From positions 1 through 27,346 of IMG/VR virus record IMGVR_UViG_3300036045_000054: 27,346 bases of DNA, one strand, 5' to 3'. The translations under genes and the position numbers were made by a program. Of this stretch, positions 16,303 through 22,095 are shown piece by piece. The DNA comes from a virus. Positions within the stretch are counted from its first letter, which is position 1. Each line of letters starts with the position of its first letter. The notes beneath the pieces were generated by a model that saw only the letters and a program-made list of their open reading frames with translations, searched no databases and was not told where the DNA came from.

Positions 16303-16503
16303 ATGATCACCGTGACCTATGTGAGCGTGGACAACGTCAGGAAGCGTCGCCAGTTCAAGACGCTGACTGGCGCATCCCGCTGGGCGCGTGAGTGGATTGG
16401 GAACCACCCCGAAATCGGCATGGGCTATGCCGTGAGCGGTGACGGTGTGGGCACCATCTACGTCAGCGGCGCCACGCTGGAGCAGCTGTTCCCGTCCAAG
16501 TAA
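16303..16503 (+). CDS. Small hypothetical protein, last gene of plus-strand operon
   Basis: A 66-residue protein. An ATG at 16249 would start within hairpin 2 and is rejected; the ATG at 16303 has AGAGGA/GGAAG upstream. It starts with a beta strand (MITVTYVSVDNVRK) and contains FKTLTGASRWAREWIG, a likely helix, then strands around YAVSGDGVGTIYVSG. This compact strand-helix-strand layout resembles many uncharacterised phage proteins. Function is unknown. A Rho-independent terminator follows 6 nt after the stop. Confidence 0.7.
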   Translation: MITVTYVSVDNVRKRRQFKTLTGASRWAREWIGNHPEIGMGYAVSGDGVGTIYVSGATLEQLFPSK

Positions 16504-16509
16504 CGGGAT

Positions 16510-16546
16510 GGGAGGGCTGGCCGATGGGCTGGCCCTCCCCTTTTTT
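16510..16546 (+). terminator. Rho-independent terminator of plus-strand operon
   Basis: GGGAGGGCTGGCC (16510-16522) pairs with GGCTGGCCCTCCC (16527-16539), with two G-T wobbles, around GATG. A C and six T (16541-16546) follow. The outer stem is the same GGGAGGGC sequence as the two intercistronic hairpins. Confidence 0.9.
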
Positions 16547-16605
16547 GTGCGTGTGGCTGTTCAGAACCTCAGTGCTTCACTTCACCCCCCAGAGCCTCAG
16601 CTGGC

Positions 16606-16716
16606 GTTTGAGCATCATTTGTTTCAGAGCCTCAGTTGCCGTTTGAGCATCTGACCGTTTGAGCATGCAGGTGTTTGAGCATCAGATCGTCAGTGCCCGT
16701 TTGAGCATTTGAGCGT
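16606..16716. repeat. Cluster of GTTTGAGCAT direct repeats
   Basis: Exact copies start at 16606, 16641, 16657, 16673 and 16699, and a degenerate sixth lies at 16708-16716. Spacings are 35, 16, 16 and 26 bp. Short CAGAGCCTCAG-like repeats are interspersed at about 16562, 16591 and 16625. The cluster follows the terminator of the plus-strand operon and is non-coding. Confidence 0.8.
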
Positions 16717-16775
16717 GAATGTCTGGGGTTCTGGGATGTGAAGCTCTGAAATGAGCACCAAATAGCTTGGATCAG

Positions 16776-16846
16776 GTTAACATTCCTGTGAAATTAACTG
16801 GAAATCAGTTAACCTTGGGGCTGTGATTAACTGCTTCCACGTTAAT
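16776..16846. repeat. TTAACTG/GTTAAC repeat cluster with inverted repeat
   Basis: GTTAAC at 16776, TTAACTG at 16794-16800 facing CAGTTAA at 16806-16812 (a 7-bp perfect inverted repeat with a 5-nt gap), TTAACTG again at 16827-16833, and GTTAAT at 16841. The layout resembles clustered protein binding sites. Confidence 0.6.
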
Positions 16847-17616
16847 GGGCGTCTGATTTGTGGATGTGAAGTTGTGGGCAACCACCCACCTCGCACAGCC
16901 TCACAAACGCCACATCCCACAATGTCCACAACATACATATCATCCATCTTATCAATGCCATAACACGCCCCACACACCCACCCGTCCAGACTACGCACAC
17001 ACATTTAACCGGGGCACACAGCCCAGCCCTATACGCGCGCGCGACCCACTCCATATACGCCCACAGTATAGAGACCAATTCGCACGCCGGGAACGTAGGC
17101 ACACCACAAAACCCCACCCCGGTTATCATAATTTCCATTTCAGTGGATGTTTTGTGCCTCATTTCCATTTCAATGGATGTTTCAACCCATCCTCCACATT
17201 TGAGTGGATGTTTCACATCAACGATCCATTTCAATGGATGTTTTGCCCGGTCATCCAAAACCTTCACCCACCATCCACAACACGCTGAAATCCACGTTAC
17301 CGCTACCAGCGTCTCGCCGATCACTATACCGAGGGGATATGTAGAATGGGGGTCGCGGCCGATACATGCGCGCACGCGATATAAAGGGACCCATGAATTA
17401 TTACTGGCTTGGTGTCTAAAAATTCAGATTGTGTAGATGTTCATCTCATTACGCTACAATAACACTGCGCTCTGCTGCTTGACGCCACGTTCAGGACCCA
17501 GCCCGCTACCCTACTAGCTCCCCCTCCCCTTCAAGCGTGCCGTCATGTGGCTACGCTGTGGCGCGAGGGTGTTAAATCGCCTCCCCTACCCCTACCCGGC
17601 TCACCGCCCTCATCCT
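16847..17616. other. Remaining non-coding region between converging operons
   Basis: Apart from the iterons at 17135-17243, no gene is supported here. Open frames on both strands across 16842-17375 are His/Pro- or Cys/Trp-rich and follow the DNA repeats. Two alternating purine-pyrimidine tracts (17030-17043 and 17362-17378) are present. No terminator for the minus operon ending at 17617 was seen. Confidence 0.6.
17135..17243. repeat. Four palindromic iterons with 30-31 bp period
   Basis: CCATTTCARTGGATGTTT occurs at 17135-17152, 17165-17182 and 17226-17243, with a diverged copy at 17194-17213. The core ATCCATTTCAATGGAT is nearly palindromic. The period of 30-31 bp is close to three helical turns, so bound proteins would lie on one face of the DNA. 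No gene explains it. Confidence 0.85.
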
Positions 17617-18060
17617 CTATCTGCGAGCGTATCCTCTGGGTGGCCCATTCACCCTGAATGCCCACTTGCCATTCCTGAAATTCTCAATCCACGTATCACA
17701 TTCATCTGCCGTAAGTGCCCTGTATTCCATATCAGTGTTTGAAATCAGGTCACCCCTTCTCCATCGGCTCTTTGGACCGACAAAATACTTTGCTCTACCG
17801 TCACAATCAAGCTCGTAGATGGACCAGTCGTGATACTCACGGACGCACCCCATAACCATCATGGAGTGTTCTTCCTTCCGGTCATATCGGCGCTTCACAT
17901 AGTTGCCATCAGCGATCATTTGCTCGCGTGGAACCCAACCCAGGCTATCTGACCACCAAGCAGTTCTATCCTCATTCCAGTGCTCATCGCCAACAGCTAG
18001 GTTTTGTTTCCTCCACCTATTTGGGTCATACACCTCGTCACTTCTATCCTTCTTGGCCAC
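17617..18060 (-). CDS. Hypothetical protein
   Basis: A 147-residue charged, Trp-rich protein at the 3' end of the minus-strand small-gene operon. GTG 18060 is chosen because AGGTGAGAGG lies 9 nt upstream and it follows the previous stop by 13 nt. An ATG at 18108 and a GTG at 18117 are in-frame alternatives that would overlap the previous gene. Visible segments include TAWWSDSLGWVPREQMIADG, YHDWSIYELDCDGRAKYF and a final ADECDTWIENFRNGKW. No family recognised. Confidence 0.65.
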   Translation of the reverse strand: MAKKDRSDEVYDPNRWRKQNLAVGDEHWNEDRTAWWSDSLGWVPREQMIADGNYVKRRYDRKEEHSMMVMGCVREYHDWSIYELDCDGRAKYFVGPKSRWRRGDLISNTDMEYRALTADECDTWIENFRNGKWAFRVNGPPRGYARR

Positions 18061-18073
18061 GACAAATATCCTC

Positions 18074-18301
18074 TCACCTAGTGTGACTACTGTCAAATGG
18101 CAGATCATTGCCGCCACTTATCTTGACAATTGGCATTATCTTGTTGCCATCGACGATGATCGCCAACTTCTCATATGGAACGAAAGCCAGGCCGACAGAG
18201 ACAGCTTTGCTGCCCTGCATAACATCCCGCCGATACAGCCATCCGCCTGGGACTGGTGCCCTGAAGTCTCCCCCGCCCAGGCTCTCCCATGTGAGCGGCA
18301 T
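18074..18301 (-). CDS. Small hypothetical protein
   Basis: A 75-residue protein with a perfect AGGAGG site 5 nt before its ATG, so translation is very likely. It looks like a small beta domain (GWLYRRDVMQGSKAVSVGL; KLAIIVDGNKIMPIVKISGG). No family recognised. It follows the glycine-zipper membrane protein by 9 nt and precedes a charged Trp-rich protein. Confidence 0.7.
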   Translation of the reverse strand: MPLTWESLGGGDFRAPVPGGWLYRRDVMQGSKAVSVGLAFVPYEKLAIIVDGNKIMPIVKISGGNDLPFDSSHTR

Positions 18302-18310
18302 TGCGACCTC

Positions 18311-18433
18311 CTATCCCTTGTTGACAATCTGTTGGATGATCCATGGAACGGCCACAAAACAGACGAACACAACGACAATGACAACCACCCCACCAACCAC
18401 ACCACCAAGGAAGCCCGCGACCACCCCGCTCAT
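18311..18433 (-). CDS. Tiny glycine-zipper membrane protein
   Basis: A 40-residue protein, nearly all hydrophobic. A GxxxG-type zipper (GFLGGVVGGVVVIVVV at about residues 7-22) runs into a transmembrane helix, ending with WIIQQIVNKG. It starts in an ATGA overlap with the upstream gene, which supports translation. Such helices tend to oligomerise in the inner membrane. Possible roles are a holin-like, toxin-like or exclusion factor; nothing in the sequence decides. Confidence 0.65.
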   Translation of the reverse strand: MSGVVAGFLGGVVGGVVVIVVVFVCFVAVPWIIQQIVNKG

Positions 18434-18624
18434 TTCACCCTCACCTCGATGTAGTGGTTGCCATCTTCACTGAAGCTATGCGCCACAGATGTAACATGGC
18501 CGCGCAAAAACTTATCGCCATACTTGGCCTCCGCATACTCACCTCTCCTTGGAATGAACTCGACATCCATCCCAAATTCCAGAGCCTGTTTGCCCCTTCC
18601 GAAGATCATCACAACTCGCTTCAT
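18430..18624 (-). CDS. Small hypothetical protein
   Basis: A 64-residue soluble protein between two small membrane protein genes, with ATGA-type overlaps at both ends. A hydrophobic first strand (MKRVVMIFGRG) is followed by strands around DVEFIPRRGEY and HVTSVAHSFSEDGNHYIEVR, suggesting a small beta-barrel. GGGGAG lies about 9 nt before the ATG. No family recognised. Its position suggests a soluble partner of the membrane proteins, which is inference only. Confidence 0.65.
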   Translation of the reverse strand: MKRVVMIFGRGKQALEFGMDVEFIPRRGEYAEAKYGDKFLRGHVTSVAHSFSEDGNHYIEVRVK

Positions 18625-18788
18625 CCAATCTTGCTCCCCAGCAGGAATTTCCCGGTCAACCCGAGAGTGACTGCCACCACGGCAACCGTTACTTGAATAG
18701 TGGCCATAAGCAGGAAGCAGAACACGTCAAGTAGAAGTGATGCCGCTTTTAACCATCCTGACCGCTTCTGCTTCCGCTTCACAACCAT
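18621..18788 (-). CDS. Small membrane protein with basic N-terminus
   Basis: A 55-residue protein: a strongly basic start (VKRKQKRSGWLK), then hydrophobic segments at about 15-30 and 31-50 that could form two short helices or a hairpin. The ATG at 18788 is used here, but GTG 18782 is the better start by its spacing from AGGGGA (6 nt). It overlaps the next gene by 4 nt. A promoter (18853-18826) lies upstream. Function unknown. Confidence 0.6.
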   Translation of the reverse strand: MVVKRKQKRSGWLKAASLLLDVFCFLLMATIQVTVAVVAVTLGLTGKFLLGSKIG

Positions 18789-18825
18789 TCCCCTAGATGA
18801 TAGGGCACCATCGCCCGACCCCTAG

Positions 18826-18861
18826 AGTATAGCTTGAGTCATAACGCTCACAAAGTGTTAT
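18826..18861 (-). promoter_or_regulatory. Promoter with overlapping inverted repeat
   Basis: On the minus strand, TTGTGA (18853-18848), a 16-bp spacer and TATACT (18831-18826). The imperfect inverted repeat ATAACGCTC (18841-18849) / AAGTGTTAT (18853-18861) covers the -35 box and could be an operator. It would drive the five small genes from 18788 down to 17617. Confidence 0.55.
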
Positions 18862-18870
18862 AGTAGGGTA

Positions 18871-19407
18871 TCATTCATAGTGAGGCTTGTGGGTTGGATA
18901 GTTGCGAGGATAGCCCTCAAAAATCTCCACCCTGTATTGGGCGCCTTCATAAGCGGCAACATCGTTGAGCTTTTCATCATCAATGATCTTGCTCACCAGC
19001 GTGGCAATCCGTGAGATGAAATCTTCGCTCTTGCTGACCCATGGGCCGCCAGCCTCGCTGGTCAACAGCATCGCCTCTGGATCGTCCACGGTGACGCTGT
19101 CATACCACCAGCCACCTTCCTCTGGGCCGCCATAGTGGCGCTCAACGAGCGCAATACATGCCGACCAGAATACTGGGATGTGCTCGTGGACGCTGACCTG
19201 CGAGGCATCACCCTTGTAGTCCTTGACGACCTGCCGGGCTTCGTCGTGTGTCACGTTGGAGGCGAGCACCGAATACTCATCCCCATCGCGATCCTCCGGG
19301 CGTGAATAGTCCCGCACATCAAACGTCCTGTCCTGGCGGAACATTGGACGCTTGGCCCTCTCAAGCACTGATTCGCCCAGTGCGTCGCGTATCCAGTCGC
19401 TTCTCAT
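18871..19407 (-). CDS. Hypothetical protein
   Basis: A 178-residue acidic protein without a recognised domain. It starts MRSDWIRDALGESVLERAKR, contains YSVLASNVTHDEARQVVKDY (an uptake of strand-helix pattern seen in small phage proteins) and a helix SKSEDFISRIATLVSKIIDD, and ends with a Tyr/Pro/His tail. It begins in an ATGA overlap with the upstream gene. It is last in the transcription unit from 20339; the promoter at 18853-18826 begins just after it. Confidence 0.7.
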   Translation of the reverse strand: MRSDWIRDALGESVLERAKRPMFRQDRTFDVRDYSRPEDRDGDEYSVLASNVTHDEARQVVKDYKGDASQVSVHEHIPVFWSACIALVERHYGGPEEGGWWYDSVTVDDPEAMLLTSEAGGPWVSKSEDFISRIATLVSKIIDDEKLNDVAAYEGAQYRVEIFEGYPRNYPTHKPHYE

Positions 19408-19643
19408 TCGCTTCTCTCCATAAGGATGTTGAACTCGCCCCTGGTCATTTTCAGAGACGCGCTGAGCAGATCATTCAAAGACCGCTCGGCTTCCTCAAGA
19501 CTGTTGAAACGGGTGTGGGTGCCGTTCAGGGCACCCACCATCATGAAGCGTTCACCCGACATCCTACGTGGCGGCGCGCTGGGGTGCGCATAGTCCTTCA
19601 CATAGAAGTTGATCGGATGATATTGGATGCACCACTGGATCAT
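19404..19643 (-). CDS. Small hypothetical protein
   Basis: A 79-residue protein starting in a TGATG overlap with the zinc-ribbon gene. N-terminal aromatic region (MIQWCIQYHPINFYVKDY), a linker with two Pro, then a helix rich in Leu/Glu (SLEEAERSLNDLLSASLK). The middle part, ERFMMVGALNGTHTRFNSLE, suggests a strand-helix domain like the preceding small proteins of this operon. No family recognised. Confidence 0.65.
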   Translation of the reverse strand: MIQWCIQYHPINFYVKDYAHPSAPPRRMSGERFMMVGALNGTHTRFNSLEEAERSLNDLLSASLKMTRGEFNILMERSE

Positions 19644-19852
19644 CACCCGCAATCCCATCCGCGCTCTGCCGCGTCAGCGCAGCTGTTGCAGATGGAGTAG
19701 TCAGGGCGCAGCTTCACGCGGGCGCCGCATGACTTGCACTTCTTCCAGCGGCTCTCGCGCTGAACCTGACGGTAGAATGCCCGGTTATCCTCGCCATCCG
19801 GGCCATTCATATCCTCCCAGTGGCCGAAGTTGTCGTCATAGAAGCCGCTCAT
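19643..19852 (-). CDS. Small zinc-ribbon protein
   Basis: A 69-residue protein with two CxxC pairs, CKSC (Cys39, Cys42) and CNSC (Cys55, Cys58), 12 residues apart, so a zinc ribbon is likely. The N-terminal 30 residues are acidic and aromatic (FYDDNFGHWEDMNGP). The ATG at 19852 is chosen: it overlaps the upstream stop (ATGA) and has AAAGGA 8 nt upstream. An in-frame ATG at 19861 is an alternative. It might bind nucleic acid or a host polymerase; no family assigned. Confidence 0.75.
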   Translation of the reverse strand: MSGFYDDNFGHWEDMNGPDGEDNRAFYRQVQRESRWKKCKSCGARVKLRPDYSICNSCADAAERGWDCG

Positions 19853-20112
19853 GGCGTCCATCCTTTCGCGTTGGTTTGCTGGGGCGTCATTCGCACCCTG
19901 GTTTCGTTGATCATCTGCCAGACCTCGCCCGGCACCAGATCGCGCGTGAACTCAGCACGCGCGAATAGCTCCACGATCTGAGAACTGTCAGCCGGGACAA
20001 TCATGATGATGCAGTGGCCGAGTGCTTCGTCAGAGACGGCGCACAGCACTTCCACATCAATCACTTCGTCCTTGAACGTGGAGCGCAGCACGTAGTATTG
20101 TGGGCGGATCAT
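19849..20112 (-). CDS. Small hypothetical protein
   Basis: An 87-residue protein in an ATGA overlap with the upstream gene. The first half is strand-rich (IRPQYYVLRSTFKDEVIDVE; HCIIMIVPADSSQIVELFAR), the second has a helix (VPGEVWQMINETRVRM). A longer upstream frame exists but would overlap the preceding gene. No family recognised; likely a soluble accessory protein. Confidence 0.65.
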   Translation of the reverse strand: MIRPQYYVLRSTFKDEVIDVEVLCAVSDEALGHCIIMIVPADSSQIVELFARAEFTRDLVPGEVWQMINETRVRMTPQQTNAKGWTP

Positions 20113-20339
20113 TCGGAGAACTCCATGAAACTGCCCTTCGCCCTGCCGAAGCTGCTCATCGGCACACGGTTGCATGACTTGATGGCGACGATGATGCCGC
20201 GCTCGTTGCGTGAGCGTATCCAGGGGAGGATTTCACTCTCGCGCATCCGCGTGCTACCAGCGCCACCGTCCATCGGCGTCATGCTGAGGGACCAGTATTC
20301 AAGGTCCACCAGCGGATCATACACATCCCTACGGTCCAT
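20109..20339 (-). CDS. Small hypothetical protein, first gene of its transcription unit
   Basis: A 76-residue protein with AAGGAGG 6 nt before its ATG and a sigma70-like promoter with TATAAT about 40 nt upstream. Starts MDRRDVYDPLVDLEYWSLSM and holds RSRNERGIIVAIKSCNRVPM near its end. Four further genes to 18871 follow with 4-5 nt overlaps and would share the transcript. No family recognised. Confidence 0.7.
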   Translation of the reverse strand: MDRRDVYDPLVDLEYWSLSMTPMDGGAGSTRMRESEILPWIRSRNERGIIVAIKSCNRVPMSSFGRAKGSFMEFSE

Positions 20340-20381
20340 TCTGAACCTCCTTTGTGGGAGCTGGATTGCCCCAACGCGCCT

Positions 20382-20409
20382 ATTATAGCGGAACCCGCTA
20401 CTGACACAA
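20382..20409 (-). promoter_or_regulatory. Promoter TTGTGT-N16-TATAAT
   Basis: Minus-strand -35 TTGTGT at 20409-20404, a 16-bp spacer and a perfect -10 TATAAT at 20387-20382. It lies 43 nt before the ATG at 20339, in a short gap after the coiled-coil gene. Confidence 0.7.
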
Positions 20410-20485
20410 AGGTGGATAGTTGCACCTTGAAACCAGCGATAGCACACGCTGGACGGAGCCTCCCCCGCCCAGCGTCTGAAGTCAC

Positions 20486-20863
20486 TCAGCCCTTGGCGCT
20501 CTCAATCAGGCCGATGGCCGAGTCAATTGCGTTCTCGGCTTCACTGGCGCTGCTGATAGCGTCATCAAGCTCACCGCAGGCGCTCTCCAGGTTGTTGGCG
20601 GCTTCGTCGATGGCCTGACCGCGCTCACCAGCCTGAAGCCCTTCAGGCATGTTGTCGAATGTCTCGCGCTCTTCATTGGAGACATCGTCAAGCTCGTTCT
20701 TGGCTTCCTCCATTTCAGTCTTGGCCTCGCCCACCTTCTGCTGAGCCTCCTTGAGCTTCTCCAGCATTTCATCGAGGATCGGCTTGGCCTCGTCAAATGA
20801 GGCCACGGCCCCATTGATCTTGGCGATGATGCCGTCAAGAGCCTTGCGGCGTGCGTTGTTCAT
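20486..20863 (-). CDS. Coiled-coil protein, acidic
   Basis: A 125-residue protein that is almost entirely helical and acidic. Residues about 20-65 have heptad-like spacing (ILDEMLEKLKEAQQKVGEAK), and the C-terminal half is a second helical stretch rich in Ala, Glu, Asp and Ser. Probably an oligomeric rod or a hairpin. The ATG has AGAGG 8 nt upstream and overlaps the preceding gene by 29 nt. No family recognised. It is last in the transcription unit that begins at 21804. Confidence 0.7.
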   Translation of the reverse strand: MNNARRKALDGIIAKINGAVASFDEAKPILDEMLEKLKEAQQKVGEAKTEMEEAKNELDDVSNEERETFDNMPEGLQAGERGQAIDEAANNLESACGELDDAISSASEAENAIDSAIGLIESAKG

Positions 20864-21116
20864 CAGATGTGCCTCTCTTGGCTAGGATGGATGTTGCGTG
20901 TTGAAGGCCACTAAGGTAGATGGCCAGCAGCACCTGTTGAAGCGGATAACCAGCATTGGTCAAATCCGCAAATATCTCCAGGACCATGGATTGAATCTCT
21001 GAGATTGCCTCAGGATCAGCCCCGGTCAACCGGGTCATGCCTGGTGGGGTGGTGCCGCGAGAGGCGCGCGAGACACCGGTGACCGGGAAAATCTCAGCGC
21101 GCCTCTGGCGGGGCAT
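20835..21116 (-). CDS. Small hypothetical protein
   Basis: A 93-residue protein in a TGATG overlap with the upstream gene. The N-terminal third is basic and Pro/Gly-rich (probably disordered), followed by helices (AISEIQSMVLEIFADLTNAG; QQVLLAIYLSGLQHATSIL). The tail is polar. The helical half suggests a small helical bundle. No family recognised. Confidence 0.65.
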   Translation of the reverse strand: MPRQRRAEIFPVTGVSRASRGTTPPGMTRLTGADPEAISEIQSMVLEIFADLTNAGYPLQQVLLAIYLSGLQHATSILAKRGTSDEQRTPQGS

Positions 21117-21601
21117 CAGTAGCCCCAGCCCGTCTTGCCAATCGGGATGACGGCTTCACCGGCGATGTGGCTGTTGTGGTAGAGGATGCTGGCGACCACG
21201 TTGGCCTGAAGGTTCTTGAGCAGACCTTCCTCGTCCACCAGCAGTGGGATCGTCCGGTTGTGGAGCTTGATGGGCGCGCGCTCGATCCATCCGCCGCCAA
21301 TCCAACTCTTGATGCCGGGGAAGCCGATGCGCTTGCTGTCGCCGGGCACCATGGTGCACACCATCAGCTGGCAGCCGGGGCTGATCCAGATGAGGCCATT
21401 CCACTTGGCGGCGAAGGCTGCGAGCGTAAAGTTGTGGATGTAGCGGATGTAGGGACCGGGGATGAGCGGCACAGTCTTGTGCTCGACACTCTGGCGGATG
21501 CTCTCTAGCATCGCCACACCCTCAACGGCGCCGTTCGCCCACTTGAGGTTCACGCCCGGCGTGGGCGCGATGCCCAGCGGGTATTCGATGGTCTCGCTCA
21601 T
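21116..21601 (-). CDS. Hypothetical protein
   Basis: A 161-residue protein rich in Ile, Pro, Gly and Trp, apparently beta-rich. Notable segments are LGIAPTPGVNLKWANGAVEG, KWNGLIWISPGCQLMVCTMV, and RTIPLLVDEEGLLKNLQANV. The start is an ATGA overlap with the upstream gene. No family recognised; the repeated strand pattern could be a small enzyme or binding domain. Confidence 0.65.
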   Translation of the reverse strand: MSETIEYPLGIAPTPGVNLKWANGAVEGVAMLESIRQSVEHKTVPLIPGPYIRYIHNFTLAAFAAKWNGLIWISPGCQLMVCTMVPGDSKRIGFPGIKSWIGGGWIERAPIKLHNRTIPLLVDEEGLLKNLQANVVASILYHNSHIAGEAVIPIGKTGWGY

Positions 21602-21804
21602 GCCGCGTGTTCCTCCACGCTGTTGACCGTGCCGAGTGCCTCGTGGCCGACCTGGGCGGTCATATACCGGCGGGCCAAGTCCTCAGCGGCAGGCCGATCA
21701 GGCGCGGTGACGATCACGCGCCGGTGACCGTAGTGCTCGCGCAGAGCGGTTTTGGAAATTCCTGGCGGAGCATTCCGCTGGAACTCGATGATCCAATAGG
21801 CCAT
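21598..21804 (-). CDS. Small hypothetical protein
   Basis: A 68-residue protein: a start strand (MAYWIIEFQRNAPPG), VIVTAPDRPAAEDLARRYM in the middle and an acidic end. The pattern (strand, then D-x-P-A-A-E helix) resembles small phage proteins that act as adaptors, but no family can be named. The ATG at 21804 has GGGA 5 nt upstream; ATG 21810 is an alternative. Confidence 0.65.
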   Translation of the reverse strand: MAYWIIEFQRNAPPGISKTALREHYGHRRVIVTAPDRPAAEDLARRYMTAQVGHEALGTVNSVEEHAA

Positions 21805-21849
21805 TACCATCCCTTTCCTATCAGTGGGTTGCCACAAGTTGGCCCGGCT

Positions 21850-21877
21850 ATCCTACCCTTAGCCTCGTGGCAGAGAA
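21850..21877 (-). promoter_or_regulatory. Weak promoter TTCTCT-N16-TAGGAT
   Basis: Minus-strand -35-like TTCTCT (21877-21872), 16-bp spacer and TAGGAT (21855-21850), just after the stop of the gene at 21883. CAC directly precedes the -35, as in two other promoters here. Confidence 0.4.
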
Positions 21878-21882
21878 GTGTT

Positions 21883-22095
21883 TTACCTGGGAGAACGCTT
21901 AGGTTCCACGTTTCCACTGTTCACTTCCTTGATGAACGACGACAGCGCCAGGAAGGCTGGATGATCCATAGCAAGTGCGTGAAGTTGGCCATTCACATTA
22001 GCCATCAGCCAGCAATAGTTGCCGTCCCAGCCAGCATATAGGCCATCACCCAAATACTTGTGGGCGCACACGAGAATGGTTTCGTCAGGGGTCAT
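21883..22095 (-). CDS. Small hypothetical protein
   Basis: A 70-residue protein in an ATGA overlap with the glycosylase-like gene. It contains ILVCAHKYLGDGLYAGWDGN and LHALAMDHPAFLALSSFIKE; the end is basic. Probably a small mixed alpha/beta domain. No family recognised. Co-translation with the upstream gene hints at a shared task, without proof. Confidence 0.65.
   Translation of the reverse strand: MTPDETILVCAHKYLGDGLYAGWDGNYCWLMANVNGQLHALAMDHPAFLALSSFIKEVNSGNVEPKRSPR

Noticed and set aside
17135-17243. Possible small CRISPR array
   Set aside because: Repeats are 18 bp with 12-13 bp gaps, too short for spacers, and no cas gene is present; iterons explain it better.
16842-17375. Open frames on both strands through the repeat region (minus 177 aa, plus 142 aa)
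   Set aside because: The translations are Cys/Trp- or His/Pro-rich, mirror the DNA repeats, have no good ribosome sites and overlap one another.
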